This document shows positions 51,525 to 61,252 of a stretch of 64,000 bases of DNA, one piece after another. Positions within the stretch are counted from its first letter, which is position 1; each line of letters begins with the position of its first letter. The notes beneath the pieces are model-generated. The model had not been told where the DNA came from. It was given only the letters and a program-made list of their open reading frames with translations, and searched no databases. The translations under genes and the position numbers were made by a program. The DNA comes from Flavihumibacter sp. ZG627 (GTDB lineage Bacteria; Bacteroidota; Bacteroidia; Chitinophagales; Chitinophagaceae), in contig NZ_JPHF01000010.1 in the NCBI RefSeq assembly GCF_000814325.1, positions 62,001-126,000 on the forward strand, given 5' to 3'.

Positions 51525-51553
51525 CAATTCTGGCCCCGCAGATGCGAGGCCAG
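51525..51553 (-). terminator. Terminator downstream of the SusC/SusD genes
   Basis: On the minus strand CTGGCCTCGC pairs with GCGGGGCCAG (one G-T wobble) around a 4-nt loop, followed by AATTGTTTTTA. It lies about 40 bp after the susD stop. Confidence 0.7.
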
Positions 51554-51589
51554 TAAATAAGCGGGGTCTTTAAAATAGGGTGGTAAACA

Positions 51590-53032
51590 TTAATAAATAT
51601 CCCAGAAAAGTTTTGTCTCTACTTCATCACCTCCAATGGCTGAAGAAGCGGAAGCATAGCTATCGGGATTGAGTGTCTGTTCATTGATTGGATAGGTTAG
51701 TCTGTTCGGGAAACCAGATTCAGGTTCTGCAGGAGGACTTAGAAGCGGGAAATCCAGCCTGCGTAATTCCACCCAACCAATGTATGGACGGTTGTGAAGG
51801 GCTATCCATTTTTGCAAACCAATTTTGGCTTTCCACTCACCTGGTGCAGATGCATACGCAACTGATGGTTGTGCCAGGTATGCTGTGGCTTCCGCTTCAG
51901 TACCTCCCCAATAAATAATAGAAGCACGTATAGCATTTGCATAATGCTCAGCTGCAGTACCCGCAACATCCCATCCTCTTGCAGCAGCTTCTGCCCTAAG
52001 AAACTCAGCCTCAACATAATCAAGCAACAAATGAGGAAGTGCAGGATCTTTTATTAACTCACTTGGCCGGGCAACGGTTGCATAAGCATTGTTTTCCCCA
52101 ATAATTCCGCCAACATATTTTCCATCATTATTTGGATCAAAGAAAGCCTCTAACCTTGGATCATTCAATTCAACCATTTTATCGAGCAAAGGTTTTCCGG
52201 CAACCATATCTGCTCTCCCACTTTGTACAAGGTCAACCCAAATGGGGTTTGTATTGGGAGATGCAGACAGAAACTGGAAGGCTGCATTATCTGCCGAACT
52301 GGTAAATCCATTCTCTTCAGCCTCTTCAAATTTTTGTTTTGCAGTATCATCAACATCTGCAACAGTCATGGCCAGCCGCATTTTAAGGGTGTTGGCAAAT
52401 TTGATCCAGCTGCTTACATCTCCTTTATAGATGAGGTCGGCTTTTGCACTAAAACCTTCACCCTCCGTACTTAAGGATGCTATACTATTATCTATCCTAA
52501 CAAATAGATCATCATAGATCTCCTTCGCATCATCATATGCCGGAAAAAGATTATTAAAATCATTTGACTCAGAATATGGAACGTCACCAAATGTATTTAC
52601 CAGTATGGAGTAAACATAAACTTCCATCAGGTCAACAATAGCAGCCTGGTTCTTTAGAGTTGCTTCTGAAACCACACCGGGTTCAGTAGCAGTAATTATC
52701 TTCTTTGACTCCTTAAGGTCTGACAGAACATCACGATACATTCTTGTCCACCACGCTTGGGGAATATTCCTTGTAAAGAAGTCGTAATTAGGCTCGTCCT
52801 GGTAAGTAGTTGCAGCCCAATGTTGTACAGTAAACCTGAAAACATTCAGGTTCACATTCGGAGTTGCGAGTGCCGTGGTAAGGTTTACCAAACCATTGGA
52901 AAACAAGGTTTCTGCGGGCACTACTGCCGGCAATTTCTTTTCTTCATTAAATCTGGAGATATCCTTTGTACAGGAGATCATCGTCATTAATGTTATTGCG
53001 GTTATTATCAGATAATTTTTCATAACATTCAT
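51590..53032 (-). CDS. SusD/RagB-family nutrient-binding outer-membrane lipoprotein
   Basis: This 480-residue protein has a lipoprotein signal (LMTMISC, Cys about 21) and a TPR-like helical SusD fold: QAWWTRMYRDVLSDLKESKKI (about 90-110), LMEVYVYSILVNTFGDVPYSES (about 135-156), and KFANTLKMRLAMTVADVD. The C-terminal part has LLDYVEAEFLRAEAAARGWDV. It binds the substrate at the mouth of the SusC pore. It lies 3 bp behind susC. An internal ATG three codons in is an equally likely start. Confidence 0.93.
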   Translation of the reverse strand: MNVMKNYLIITAITLMTMISCTKDISRFNEEKKLPAVVPAETLFSNGLVNLTTALATPNVNLNVFRFTVQHWAATTYQDEPNYDFFTRNIPQAWWTRMYRDVLSDLKESKKIITATEPGVVSEATLKNQAAIVDLMEVYVYSILVNTFGDVPYSESNDFNNLFPAYDDAKEIYDDLFVRIDNSIASLSTEGEGFSAKADLIYKGDVSSWIKFANTLKMRLAMTVADVDDTAKQKFEEAEENGFTSSADNAAFQFLSASPNTNPIWVDLVQSGRADMVAGKPLLDKMVELNDPRLEAFFDPNNDGKYVGGIIGENNAYATVARPSELIKDPALPHLLLDYVEAEFLRAEAAARGWDVAGTAAEHYANAIRASIIYWGGTEAEATAYLAQPSVAYASAPGEWKAKIGLQKWIALHNRPYIGWVELRRLDFPLLSPPAEPESGFPNRLTYPINEQTLNPDSYASASSAIGGDEVETKLFWDIY

Positions 53033-53035
53033 CTT

Positions 53036-56000
53036 TTAGAATTTCAGTTTAAGGTTTAGTCCAATTTGCCTTGTGGTTGGATAGGCTCCACTCTGGTATC
53101 CTTGTGCATTTCCTGCAGAAAGATTTTCCTCGGGATCTGCATAAGGCAGATTCTTGTGGATGATCCAGAGATTCCTTCCAATCAGGGAAAACTCTATACC
53201 CTTAAAAGGATCCAGCCTGTCGAGCAGCGAAGGTGGTAGTGAATATGTTAGATTTAACTCCCTTAACTTAACATAGCTGGCATCATAGATAAATGCTGCT
53301 GCCGGATTGTATGCATATCCGTAGGTTCCATAATCATTCGGTACGCGGAGCGTGTTCGCTTTGCCATCGGCAGTAACTCCAGGAACAATAATACCACCAC
53401 CATCTTCTAAAGAATTTCGGGATGGATTGCCTAAGTCATTAAGACCAACTGTTTCCGGATAGATACCCGTTGCAAGTCCATAATAAAGATCAAGTGAGAA
53501 AAGATCTCCACCATGACGAACATCGATCAAAAATCCAAGCGAGAGATCTTTATATTTGAAAGTGTTGTAAATTCCTCCTATCCAATCGGGGTTCATATTA
53601 CCGATAACATTATTGGTTGATGAAGAAAGAGCATAACGACCATTATCCCTTACAAGCTTTCCGCCATTTTCATGGTACACCCATGTTCGGCCCATGATTG
53701 CACCATATGGCTCATTCAATGTTGCATTTATTGAAACACCTCCCTGGAATGTAGCTATCTGCAGGTTTTTACTTTCACCAAACAGGGCAGTCACTTCATT
53801 CCTGTTTCTGGTCCAGTTAATATTTGTAGTCCAACTGAAATCCCTTGTTTTAACAGGCGTGCCAAAAAGAGATAATTCAATTCCCTTGTTCTGTACATCA
53901 CCGGCATTCTGCCATTTGCTGCTATATCCACTTGCATTGGAAACAGCAACCGGAATAAGCTGGTTAATAGTATTGGTGATATAATAGCTCGCATCAAAGC
54001 CAAGGCGGTTACCGAAGAAAGCCATTTCAAGTCCTATTTCCTTACTATTGGTTCTCTCAGGAAGCAGTTCATTATTATTCTTTGAATCAGGCAGTGTAAA
54101 CAGGATTGTATTTCCGAATGGGTTTGGCTTACTATACACATCGGCTACAGCACCCCATGGGGCATCATTACCTACTTCCGCATAGTTTGCACGAAGTTTT
54201 CCATAAGATAGCCAGCTTACATCTTTCAGATTTTCGGAAAACAACCAACTTCCGGAAACAGAGAAATATCCATATTCATTATTGCCGATAGGCAGAGTAG
54301 AAGAGCGATCATAACGATATGTTCCATCAAGTGTCAGAAAATTCCGATAACCGATAGTGATCCCACCAAAATAACCGTCTACTGCAACGGGCTGATATGA
54401 TTCGGTAGGTGCATTCACAGGATTTAATGAGTTGCTGATGGAATATAATCCCGGTACCGCCAACCCTCCATTTGTTGATGCAATAATTGATTCAAACCTC
54501 GACCGCCTCATATTCGTGCCAAGCAATGCCTGCAAGTTAAAATCATCATTAAGATCCTTATTAAAATTTGCCATCAGATCATAATTGGTTTCCTGGAAAT
54601 GCCTGTTAGCACGAGTGTATCCTGGTACATCTACACTACCCACTGCTGTTCTGTCTTCCCTCAGCTCATCATAAATGTCAGTAGAGATTCTTCCCAGAAA
54701 ACTCAACCATTCCGTGGCCTGGTAATTCAGCGAAATATTTCCGAATACGCGGTTACGCTCGTCATTATTAAAGCTTTCATACCGCATGAAGTAAAAGTTG
54801 TCAGTATAAATGGGACGTGTTCCTGCAGCAGTTGAAGGATCCTGCCAGTTCCAGGTGATATTTTTTCGGGTACGGAAGTAAGCTTCTTTTTGTTCTATAT
54901 TGTCAACATTCGTTTGGTACCACTGCCGGAAGTTCTGGTTTACATTCTTTCCTGAATAACCGGTACCATATCTTCCCAGGCCCTCAACTTTTGAGACGTT
55001 CACATTTGTTGTGGCAGTCAGGCCCTTTGCTATTTCATAACCTGCACCGAAGTTTATTATATTCTTTATTACTTCACTATTTGGCAGTATACCCTTCTCC
55101 TGGCTCCTTGTATAACCAACCTTAAAATTTCCTTTATCATTGGCACCATCAAGCATGATGCTGTTGTTGTTGGAAATGGGTTTCTCGAAGAAAGTTTCAG
55201 GTGTGTTTTGCGCTGCTACCCAGGGTTTGGGCTTTTTATAATAGGGGGAGGTAGGGTCGAAAGCATCCCAATGGAATACCATCAGGTCTGGATTAAATTT
55301 GTCGCCGTAGGAAGCATCTTCACTGGTAGGAACAACCAGGTCATCCTGGCCATCCCCATCCACATCAAAATAAAAGAAGCCCGGGTTCTCGGCCGGTGAG
55401 CCATAAGCTGCCGAATAACCAGCTCCATATTGATTCTGGTACTTGGCAAATGTCTCTTTATCTATTGAACCGAAAGTGACCCCTGAGTTAATGGTTATTC
55501 CTAATCCTCTTCTGCTTTTTTTGGTTGTGATCATGATCACGCCATTGGCTGCACGTGAGCCATAAAGTGCTGAGGCGGCAGCCCCTTTCAGGATGTTGAT
55601 AGATTCAATATCATCCGGATTTATATCGGCTGCAGCATTTCCATAATCCACGCCCCCCCTACCAGTCATCTGGTTGGTTGAGTTACCGGTGGCGTTATTA
55701 ATAGGCACACCATCCACTACAAAAAGTGCCTGGTTGGTATTGGTAAGTGATTTTGTTCCACGGATCACAACATTAGTAGAACCACCTATACCGTTACCCT
55801 GGCGGATCTCTACCCCGGAAACTTTGCCGGATAATGCAGCAGCAACATTGGCGATACGAGTATTATTTACTTCATCCCCTTTTATTTGTTGTGCCGCATA
55901 GGGAAGGGTGTTTTTGGCTCGCCGAACTCCCAGCGCAGTAACAACTACTTCACTCAGGTTATCCTGCGATACAAGTGTTACCGATATAATATCCTGGTCA

Positions 56001-56257
56001 GCTACAGTAACCTCAAAACGCTCGTAACTGGCAGCTGTGATCTCCAATACATTACCTTTTTCCGCACTAATTGTAAAATTTCCATTCTGGTCGGCCGCAA
56101 TACCTGTGTTAGTACCTTTTATCTTGACCGAAGCAAATGGTATGGGATTACCGCTTGCATCTTTCACTTGCCCGGTAATTTGCCGGACCTGTCCATACAC
56201 CAATGCCACCAATAGCAATAGTGTAAACATCAGGGATGTTTTTCTCATATATATCAT
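53036..56257 (-). CDS. SusC/RagA-family TonB-linked outer-membrane transporter
   Basis: This 1073-residue protein has a signal peptide and an N-terminal carboxypeptidase-like domain (ITGQVKDASGNPIPFASVKIKGT, about 29-50). A plug domain follows (GVEIRQGNGIGGSTNVVIRGTKSL and IESINILKGAAASALYGSRAANGVIMITTK, about 145-240). A 22-strand barrel ends in ...QIGLNLKLKF. With the SusD partner it imports a polymer or oligomer by TonB energy. No glycoside hydrolase, peptidase or sigma/anti-sigma pair is adjacent, so the substrate is open. A start three codons in (56248) is equally possible. Confidence 0.95.
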   Translation of the reverse strand: MIYMRKTSLMFTLLLLVALVYGQVRQITGQVKDASGNPIPFASVKIKGTNTGIAADQNGNFTISAEKGNVLEITAASYERFEVTVADQDIISVTLVSQDNLSEVVVTALGVRRAKNTLPYAAQQIKGDEVNNTRIANVAAALSGKVSGVEIRQGNGIGGSTNVVIRGTKSLTNTNQALFVVDGVPINNATGNSTNQMTGRGGVDYGNAAADINPDDIESINILKGAAASALYGSRAANGVIMITTKKSRRGLGITINSGVTFGSIDKETFAKYQNQYGAGYSAAYGSPAENPGFFYFDVDGDGQDDLVVPTSEDASYGDKFNPDLMVFHWDAFDPTSPYYKKPKPWVAAQNTPETFFEKPISNNNSIMLDGANDKGNFKVGYTRSQEKGILPNSEVIKNIINFGAGYEIAKGLTATTNVNVSKVEGLGRYGTGYSGKNVNQNFRQWYQTNVDNIEQKEAYFRTRKNITWNWQDPSTAAGTRPIYTDNFYFMRYESFNNDERNRVFGNISLNYQATEWLSFLGRISTDIYDELREDRTAVGSVDVPGYTRANRHFQETNYDLMANFNKDLNDDFNLQALLGTNMRRSRFESIIASTNGGLAVPGLYSISNSLNPVNAPTESYQPVAVDGYFGGITIGYRNFLTLDGTYRYDRSSTLPIGNNEYGYFSVSGSWLFSENLKDVSWLSYGKLRANYAEVGNDAPWGAVADVYSKPNPFGNTILFTLPDSKNNNELLPERTNSKEIGLEMAFFGNRLGFDASYYITNTINQLIPVAVSNASGYSSKWQNAGDVQNKGIELSLFGTPVKTRDFSWTTNINWTRNRNEVTALFGESKNLQIATFQGGVSINATLNEPYGAIMGRTWVYHENGGKLVRDNGRYALSSSTNNVIGNMNPDWIGGIYNTFKYKDLSLGFLIDVRHGGDLFSLDLYYGLATGIYPETVGLNDLGNPSRNSLEDGGGIIVPGVTADGKANTLRVPNDYGTYGYAYNPAAAFIYDASYVKLRELNLTYSLPPSLLDRLDPFKGIEFSLIGRNLWIIHKNLPYADPEENLSAGNAQGYQSGAYPTTRQIGLNLKLKF

Positions 56258-56475
56258 TTTTTAAGTGGCGGGTCACATTAACCCAATAAGAAAAGTATCT
56301 ACGGTAAGAGATTCAGGAAGTGTGGTAAAACGAATTGGCCATTTGTCTTTACTCAGGGGAAATGTTCTAATCCTTGCTTGTGGAGCTGATAGTACCATTT
56401 ATTAGACAATAAATTTAACAGAATGCTGTCTTCAACATTAAAAAAAATCCATTTTTCCCTGAATAAACCGCACAT

Positions 56476-56483
56476 TACCTTTG
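56476..56483 (+). promoter_or_regulatory. -7 element four bases from the folD start
   Basis: TACCTTTG is a full match, followed by CGCC and the ATG at 56488. The same CTTTGCGCCATG string occurs before the aminotransferase at 20553. Confidence 0.65.
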
Positions 56484-56487
56484 CGCC

Positions 56488-57363
56488 ATGCAAATTTTAG
56501 ATGGACAACTGGTTTCAAAAGCGACCAAAGACGAATTAAAAATCAAGGTGGCACAGCTGGTAACAGAAGGAAAAAAGATACCCCACCTGGCCGCTGTTTT
56601 GGTTGGATCCAATGGTGCCAGCGAAACCTACGTGGCCGCCAAAGTGAAGGCCTGCCAGGAGATTGGCTACAAATCAACGCTTATCAGGCTGGAAGACGAG
56701 ATCAGTGAGAACAAGCTCTTATCCGTTATTGAAGAACTTAACGAAGACCCCGATATTGATGGGATACTTGTTCAATTACCACTTCCCAAGCATATTTCTG
56801 ACGAAAAAGTGATCAATACAATACTTCCTTCGAAAGATGTGGATGGATTTCACCCGGTGAATGTTGGCCGGATGGTACAGGGGCTCGATACATTCATTCC
56901 CGCTACACCGTATGGTATCATATTGATGATGCAACATTATAAGATCAATACCAAAGGCATGCACGCCGTAGTTATTGGTCGCAGCAATATAGTTGGCCGG
57001 CCGATGAGTATTCTTTTGAGCCAAAGTGCTGATCCGGGTAATTGCACCGTCACTATTACACATTCGCATACAAAGAATCTTGCTGAGCTTTGCAGAAGCG
57101 CCGATATAATTATAGCTGCCCTTGGCATACCAGAATTTGTAAAAGCCGATATGGTGAAAGAAGGTGCTATCGTAATTGATGTTGGTATTACCCGTGTGGC
57201 GGATGCCTCCAAGAAATCAGGCTTCGCCCTGAAAGGCGATGTTGAATTTGCGACGGTAGCTCCAAAATGCAGTTATATTACGCCTGTTCCGGGAGGGGTT
57301 GGTCCCATGACCATTGCGGCCCTGATGAAGAACACTTTTAAGGCCTGTGTTGATAAAAACTGA
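56488..57363 (+). CDS. folD: Bifunctional methylene-tetrahydrofolate dehydrogenase/cyclohydrolase
   Basis: This 291-residue protein has the FolD signatures: [25 protein letters not shown] (with the catalytic Lys of the YVxxK motif, about 48-53), [12 protein letters not shown] (about 90-101), [37 protein letters not shown] (Rossmann loop, about 164-177) and the end [18 protein letters not shown]. It links methylene-, methenyl- and formyl-tetrahydrofolate. Its promoter is almost on top of the start codon. Confidence 0.97.
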   Translation: MQILDGQLVSKATKDELKIKVAQLVTEGKKIPHLAAVLVGSNGASETYVAAKVKACQEIGYKSTLIRLEDEISENKLLSVIEELNEDPDIDGILVQLPLPKHISDEKVINTILPSKDVDGFHPVNVGRMVQGLDTFIPATPYGIILMMQHYKINTKGMHAVVIGRSNIVGRPMSILLSQSADPGNCTVTITHSHTKNLAELCRSADIIIAALGIPEFVKADMVKEGAIVIDVGITRVADASKKSGFALKGDVEFATVAPKCSYITPVPGGVGPMTIAALMKNTFKACVDKN

Positions 57364-57427
57364 ATACAGGTAAGATTTAAGAGGTAAGAGGTAAGATTTG
57401 AGGAAGTAGAAATTTAAAAATTGAGTG

Positions 57428-58027
57428 ATGTTGCGTTTGCCGGTAATGGAATCATTTTATACCCTCCAGGGGGAAGGTTTTCACCAGGGCCGGGCAGCCT
57501 ATTTTATCAGGCTCGGTGGCTGTGATGTTGGTTGCAGCTGGTGCGATGTGAAAGAAAGCTGGGATGAATCTCTTCATCCCAAACAATCTGTTGAAGAGAT
57601 CGTGGAAAATGCAAAGGCCTACCCAGGCAGGCTTGCAGTGATCACCGGTGGTGAGCCATTATTACACAATCTGAACAACCTTACAAGTGCGTTGCAGGAG
57701 GCTGGATTTGAGACCAATATTGAAACGTCGGGAAGTAGCGATCTCAGTGGAAACTGGGACTGGATATGCCTTTCACCCAAAAAATTTAAATTTCCCCTAC
57801 CTGAAGTGGTACAGACTGCCGATGAACTTAAAGTAGTTGTATTTAATAAAACGGATTTTGATTGGGCAGAAAAATGGGCAGCCGACGTAAAGCCTGCCTG
57901 CAAACTTTACCTCCAGCCCGAATGGGGAAAAAAGGAACAAATGCTGCCCCTGATCATTGATTATATCAAAGCGCACCCCCGTTGGGAACTCAGCATCCAG
58001 AGCCATAAGTACATCAATGTGCCCTGA
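57428..58027 (+). CDS. queE: 7-carboxy-7-deazaguanine synthase (QueE)
   Basis: This 199-residue radical SAM protein begins MESFYTLQGEGFHQGRAAYFIRLGGCDVGCSWCDVKE after a short lead. The CxxxCxxC cluster motif binds the 4Fe-4S centre. VITGGEPLLHN (about 72-82) and IETSGSSDLSGNWDWICLSPKKFKFPL follow. It makes the deazaguanine core in queuosine biosynthesis. The ATG at 57428 is preferred over a GTG one codon earlier. The preceding 60 bp contain a short AAGA/GGTAAGA-type repeat. Confidence 0.9.
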   Translation: MLRLPVMESFYTLQGEGFHQGRAAYFIRLGGCDVGCSWCDVKESWDESLHPKQSVEEIVENAKAYPGRLAVITGGEPLLHNLNNLTSALQEAGFETNIETSGSSDLSGNWDWICLSPKKFKFPLPEVVQTADELKVVVFNKTDFDWAEKWAADVKPACKLYLQPEWGKKEQMLPLIIDYIKAHPRWELSIQSHKYINVP

Positions 58028-58100
58028 GAAGGCAGTTTTTTCACATTTTCCTCTAATATAATGGCCTAACTTTCGTTGTAGTATCACCAGTTTAAAATCT

Positions 58101-60026
58101 ATGCTGAAACGAATAGCCATTTTTATTACAATAGCCATTGCTATAACCTGCACCCTCCCGCTTAATGCACAACAATACAATCCCGATAAGATAAATGCTA
58201 AGGCTGCTAAACTTTACCAGCAGGCGATGCAACAGGCCGAGAATGATAATTTTCCGGAAGGTATAAGACTCCTTAAAGATGCCGTTAAGATAGATCCATC
58301 ATTTGCGGATGCCTGGCTTTCTATTGCCGGCATGTACGGTGAAATGAAAGACTATGATAATGCTATCCTGCATTATGAAAGGGCAAAATCAATTGATTCA
58401 AACTACTTCCGCGATTATAACCTTCCCTACTCCATCAATCTTGCCGGAAAGGGCCGCTTTAAAGATGCCCTGAAAGCCGTGAACAGCTTCATGATGGTTA
58501 ACGATCTGAATGAAAGTAGTCAGCGGGCCTCCTCCTACCGCCGGCGCTGTTACCTTTTTGCATTGGAACAGGCAAAGAATCCGGATATAGCGAATTACAA
58601 TTTCACTCCCATTAACCTCGGCGATAGTGTGAACAGTGCCGTGTCAGAATATTATCCCACCCTCACCATCGATAACAGCCAGCTGATCTTCACCCGCCGC
58701 GTTAATAATTATAATGAGGATTTCTATGAAACCCGCATCGAAGGTGGGAAATGGAACCGGAGTAGCGGACTAACCGGTATGATCAATTCCAACCTCAATG
58801 AAGGCGCACAATCTATTTCGCAGGATGGCCAGTGGCTGGTGTTTACAGGATGTAATTTTCCGGATGGACTGGGAAGTTGCGATCTCTATATTTCCTATCT
58901 AACTCCCCAGGGATGGAGTGAACCCCTTAACCTCGGAAGTAAAGTGAATTCAGAATTCTGGGACTCAGCGCCCAGCCTCTCGCCCGATAAAAGGGATCTC
59001 TACTTCGCCAGCAGGCGCCAGGGTGGATTTGGGGGAAATGATATCTGGGTGACCCATCTCGGCACTGACGGTAAGTGGAGTGAACCCGAAAATCTTGGAC
59101 CAGAGATCAACACCAGTGGTGATGAGAGCTGCCCCTTTATCCACGCCGATAATCAAAGTCTTTATTTCACCTCCAATGGATTGCAGGGCTATGGTGGAGA
59201 TGATCTTTTCATGGCGCGTAAAGGTCCGAAAGGAAGTTTCAGTCTTCCCCGCAACCTTGGCTACCCTATTAATACCATAGAAAACGAAGGCAGCCTTGTA
59301 ATTACTGCCGATGGTAGCACGGCTTATTATGCAAGCGACCGTGCGGATAGCAAAGGGGGGCTCGACCTCTACACTTTCACCATGCGCAATGATGTGCGGC
59401 CCGTGAAAACGCTCTGGATCAAAGGCAGGGTTATGGATGAAAAAACTAAAGATGGACTGCCATCTGCTGTTGAACTAACAGATATCCTTACCCGACAGAT
59501 GATCAGCAAGGTACAAACCGATGAAACGGGCAATTATCTTATTACCCTTCCTATTGGCCGCGACTATGCGTTTAATGTTAACCGTAAGGGATACTTATTC
59601 TATTCGGAGAATTTCTCATTAAGCCAGAAGTCGCCCGACTCCACCTATAATATCGATATTCTACTAAAACCCATCACTGCAAATGCAACCATCGTATTGA
59701 AGAATATTTTCTTTGAAACCAATAGTGCATCACTGGGCAGCAACTCCGAGGTTGAGCTTGAACGGATCGTTCAGTTGTTAAAAGAAAATCCGTCATTAAG
59801 TATCCAGCTCAATGGACATACCGACAATGTTGGGAAGGCCGCGGACAATTTGAAGCTGTCGAATGACAGGGCTCATTCTGTGGTGAATTTCCTGGTAAAA
59901 AATGGAGTAGATGCAAAACGACTTACCCACAAAGGTTTTGGCGCAACGGTACCTGTAGCGGATAACAATACCGAAGAGGGACGCGCACTTAACCGCCGAA
60001 CAGAACTGAAGGTAATTTCCCAGTAA
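58101..60026 (+). CDS. OmpA-family protein with TPR, PD40 repeats and carboxypeptidase-like domain
   Basis: This 641-residue exported protein has a signal peptide (1-23), TPR-like repeats (about 28-145; AKLYQQAMQQAENDNFPEGIRLLKDAVKIDPSFADAW), and WD40-like PD40 repeats (about 175-410; NEGAQSISQDGQWLVFTGC, DSAPSLSPDKRDLYFASRR, DESCPFIHADNQSLYFTSNG). A carboxypeptidase-regulatory domain (about 430-515) and a C-terminal OmpA peptidoglycan-binding domain (about 530-640; NGHTDNVGKAADNLKLSNDRA) complete it. This plan is typical of Bacteroidota cell-envelope proteins, including ones tied to the type IX secretion machinery, but a specific role is not shown. Confidence 0.88.
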   Translation: MLKRIAIFITIAIAITCTLPLNAQQYNPDKINAKAAKLYQQAMQQAENDNFPEGIRLLKDAVKIDPSFADAWLSIAGMYGEMKDYDNAILHYERAKSIDSNYFRDYNLPYSINLAGKGRFKDALKAVNSFMMVNDLNESSQRASSYRRRCYLFALEQAKNPDIANYNFTPINLGDSVNSAVSEYYPTLTIDNSQLIFTRRVNNYNEDFYETRIEGGKWNRSSGLTGMINSNLNEGAQSISQDGQWLVFTGCNFPDGLGSCDLYISYLTPQGWSEPLNLGSKVNSEFWDSAPSLSPDKRDLYFASRRQGGFGGNDIWVTHLGTDGKWSEPENLGPEINTSGDESCPFIHADNQSLYFTSNGLQGYGGDDLFMARKGPKGSFSLPRNLGYPINTIENEGSLVITADGSTAYYASDRADSKGGLDLYTFTMRNDVRPVKTLWIKGRVMDEKTKDGLPSAVELTDILTRQMISKVQTDETGNYLITLPIGRDYAFNVNRKGYLFYSENFSLSQKSPDSTYNIDILLKPITANATIVLKNIFFETNSASLGSNSEVELERIVQLLKENPSLSIQLNGHTDNVGKAADNLKLSNDRAHSVVNFLVKNGVDAKRLTHKGFGATVPVADNNTEEGRALNRRTELKVISQ

Positions 60027-60092
60027 TGTAAATACCGTTATTTCACGCTGGTATAGCTCCCACGCAAAGTCTATTTTCATTGAAAAGAAGAA

Positions 60093-61199
60093 ATGGACGA
60101 TGAGAGGTTGTACCAGGTGGCACTTACACGGGTGCCGCATGTTGGTTGTGTAATCGCTAAAGCGCTGATCGAAAAGTTCAAATCAGCTACTGAAGTATTC
60201 AAAGCAAGTGCTGCCGACCTTGAATTGGTAGAAGGTGTTGGAACTGGCATTGCGAGATCGTTGAGTAGATTCCGCGATTTCAGGACATGCGAGAAGATAC
60301 TGAATGATGTGGAACAGTATAAGCTGTCGATGATCTTCTTAAACGATGAGGCCTACCCGAAAAGACTTTTAGACTGCTATGATCCTCCTACCCTGCTATT
60401 TTATAAGGGGAATATCTCTCTCAATGCTCCAAAAAAAGTGGCGGTTATCGGAACCCGGAGCCATAGTGAATATGGAAGGCAGGTGACGGAGAAACTGATC
60501 CGAGATCTTCGTGATAAGGATATCACCATTGTAAGCGGCATGGCCTATGGAATAGATGGACTGGCACATCGGAATGCCATTAAATATGATATTCCTACCA
60601 TTGGTGTGCTGGCACATGGACTGAATACCATCTATCCCAGCGAGCATACTTCCATGGCGAGGGAAATGTTGAGAGGTAAGGGCGCGCTGGTAACGGAATT
60701 CATAATTGGCACCAAACCCGACCGTCATAACTTCCCTATCCGCAACCGCATCGTGGCAGGTATATGCGATGCCATTGTTGTGGTTGAAACAGGTCTTAAA
60801 GGAGGTAGTATGATCACAGCATCCATTGCAGCAAGTTATAACCATCCGGTGTTTGTATTTCCCGGCCGCACAACTGATCATAAAAATGTAGGCTGCAATA
60901 TGTTGCTTCGCAGGAAAAGTGCCACCATCGTTCTTGATGCAGATAACCTGCTGGAAGAAATGCAATGGGAAATACCAAAGGATCCTAACCGGAAAAACAA
61001 CCAGCTTTCCTTCTTTGGCGAATTAAATACAGCTGAAGCAACTATTGTAAATCTGCTGGGTATCCATGGACAACTTGCTATTGATGAACTATATCTCCGG
61101 AGTGGACTGAATTCAGGTGCAGCTGCAAGTGCTATCCTTAATCTTGAAATCAGGAACATCATCAAAAGCCTTCCGGGTAAGCAATACAGGATGGTTTAG
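60093..61199 (+). CDS. dprA: DNA-processing protein DprA
   Basis: This 368-residue protein has a short SAM/HhH-like N-terminus ([17 protein letters not shown], about 13-29) and the Rossmann-like DprA domain (about 105-290). The domain carries [88 protein letters not shown], and a C-terminal winged helix (about 305-365). It loads RecA on incoming single-stranded DNA in natural transformation. Confidence 0.95.
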   Translation: MDDERLYQVALTRVPHVGCVIAKALIEKFKSATEVFKASAADLELVEGVGTGIARSLSRFRDFRTCEKILNDVEQYKLSMIFLNDEAYPKRLLDCYDPPTLLFYKGNISLNAPKKVAVIGTRSHSEYGRQVTEKLIRDLRDKDITIVSGMAYGIDGLAHRNAIKYDIPTIGVLAHGLNTIYPSEHTSMAREMLRGKGALVTEFIIGTKPDRHNFPIRNRIVAGICDAIVVVETGLKGGSMITASIAASYNHPVFVFPGRTTDHKNVGCNMLLRRKSATIVLDADNLLEEMQWEIPKDPNRKNNQLSFFGELNTAEATIVNLLGIHGQLAIDELYLRSGLNSGAAASAILNLEIRNIIKSLPGKQYRMV

Positions 61200-61216
61200 A
61201 GGAGGTTATACAAAAA

Positions 61217-61249
61217 TTTGGCACTAATTTACCTGCTGCCATATCTTTG
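61217..61249 (+). promoter_or_regulatory. guaB promoter three bases from the start codon
   Basis: A -33 TTTG (61217-61220), a 21-bp spacer and a -7 TATCTTTG (61242-61249) are present. CAC and the ATG at 61253 follow. The in-frame TTG at 61247 lies inside the -7 and is rejected as a start. Confidence 0.65.
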
Positions 61250-61252
61250 CAC

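Noticed and set aside
60396-60965. Open frame of 189 codons antisense to dprA
   Set aside because: It covers the conserved DprA core, with no promoter or recognisable domain.
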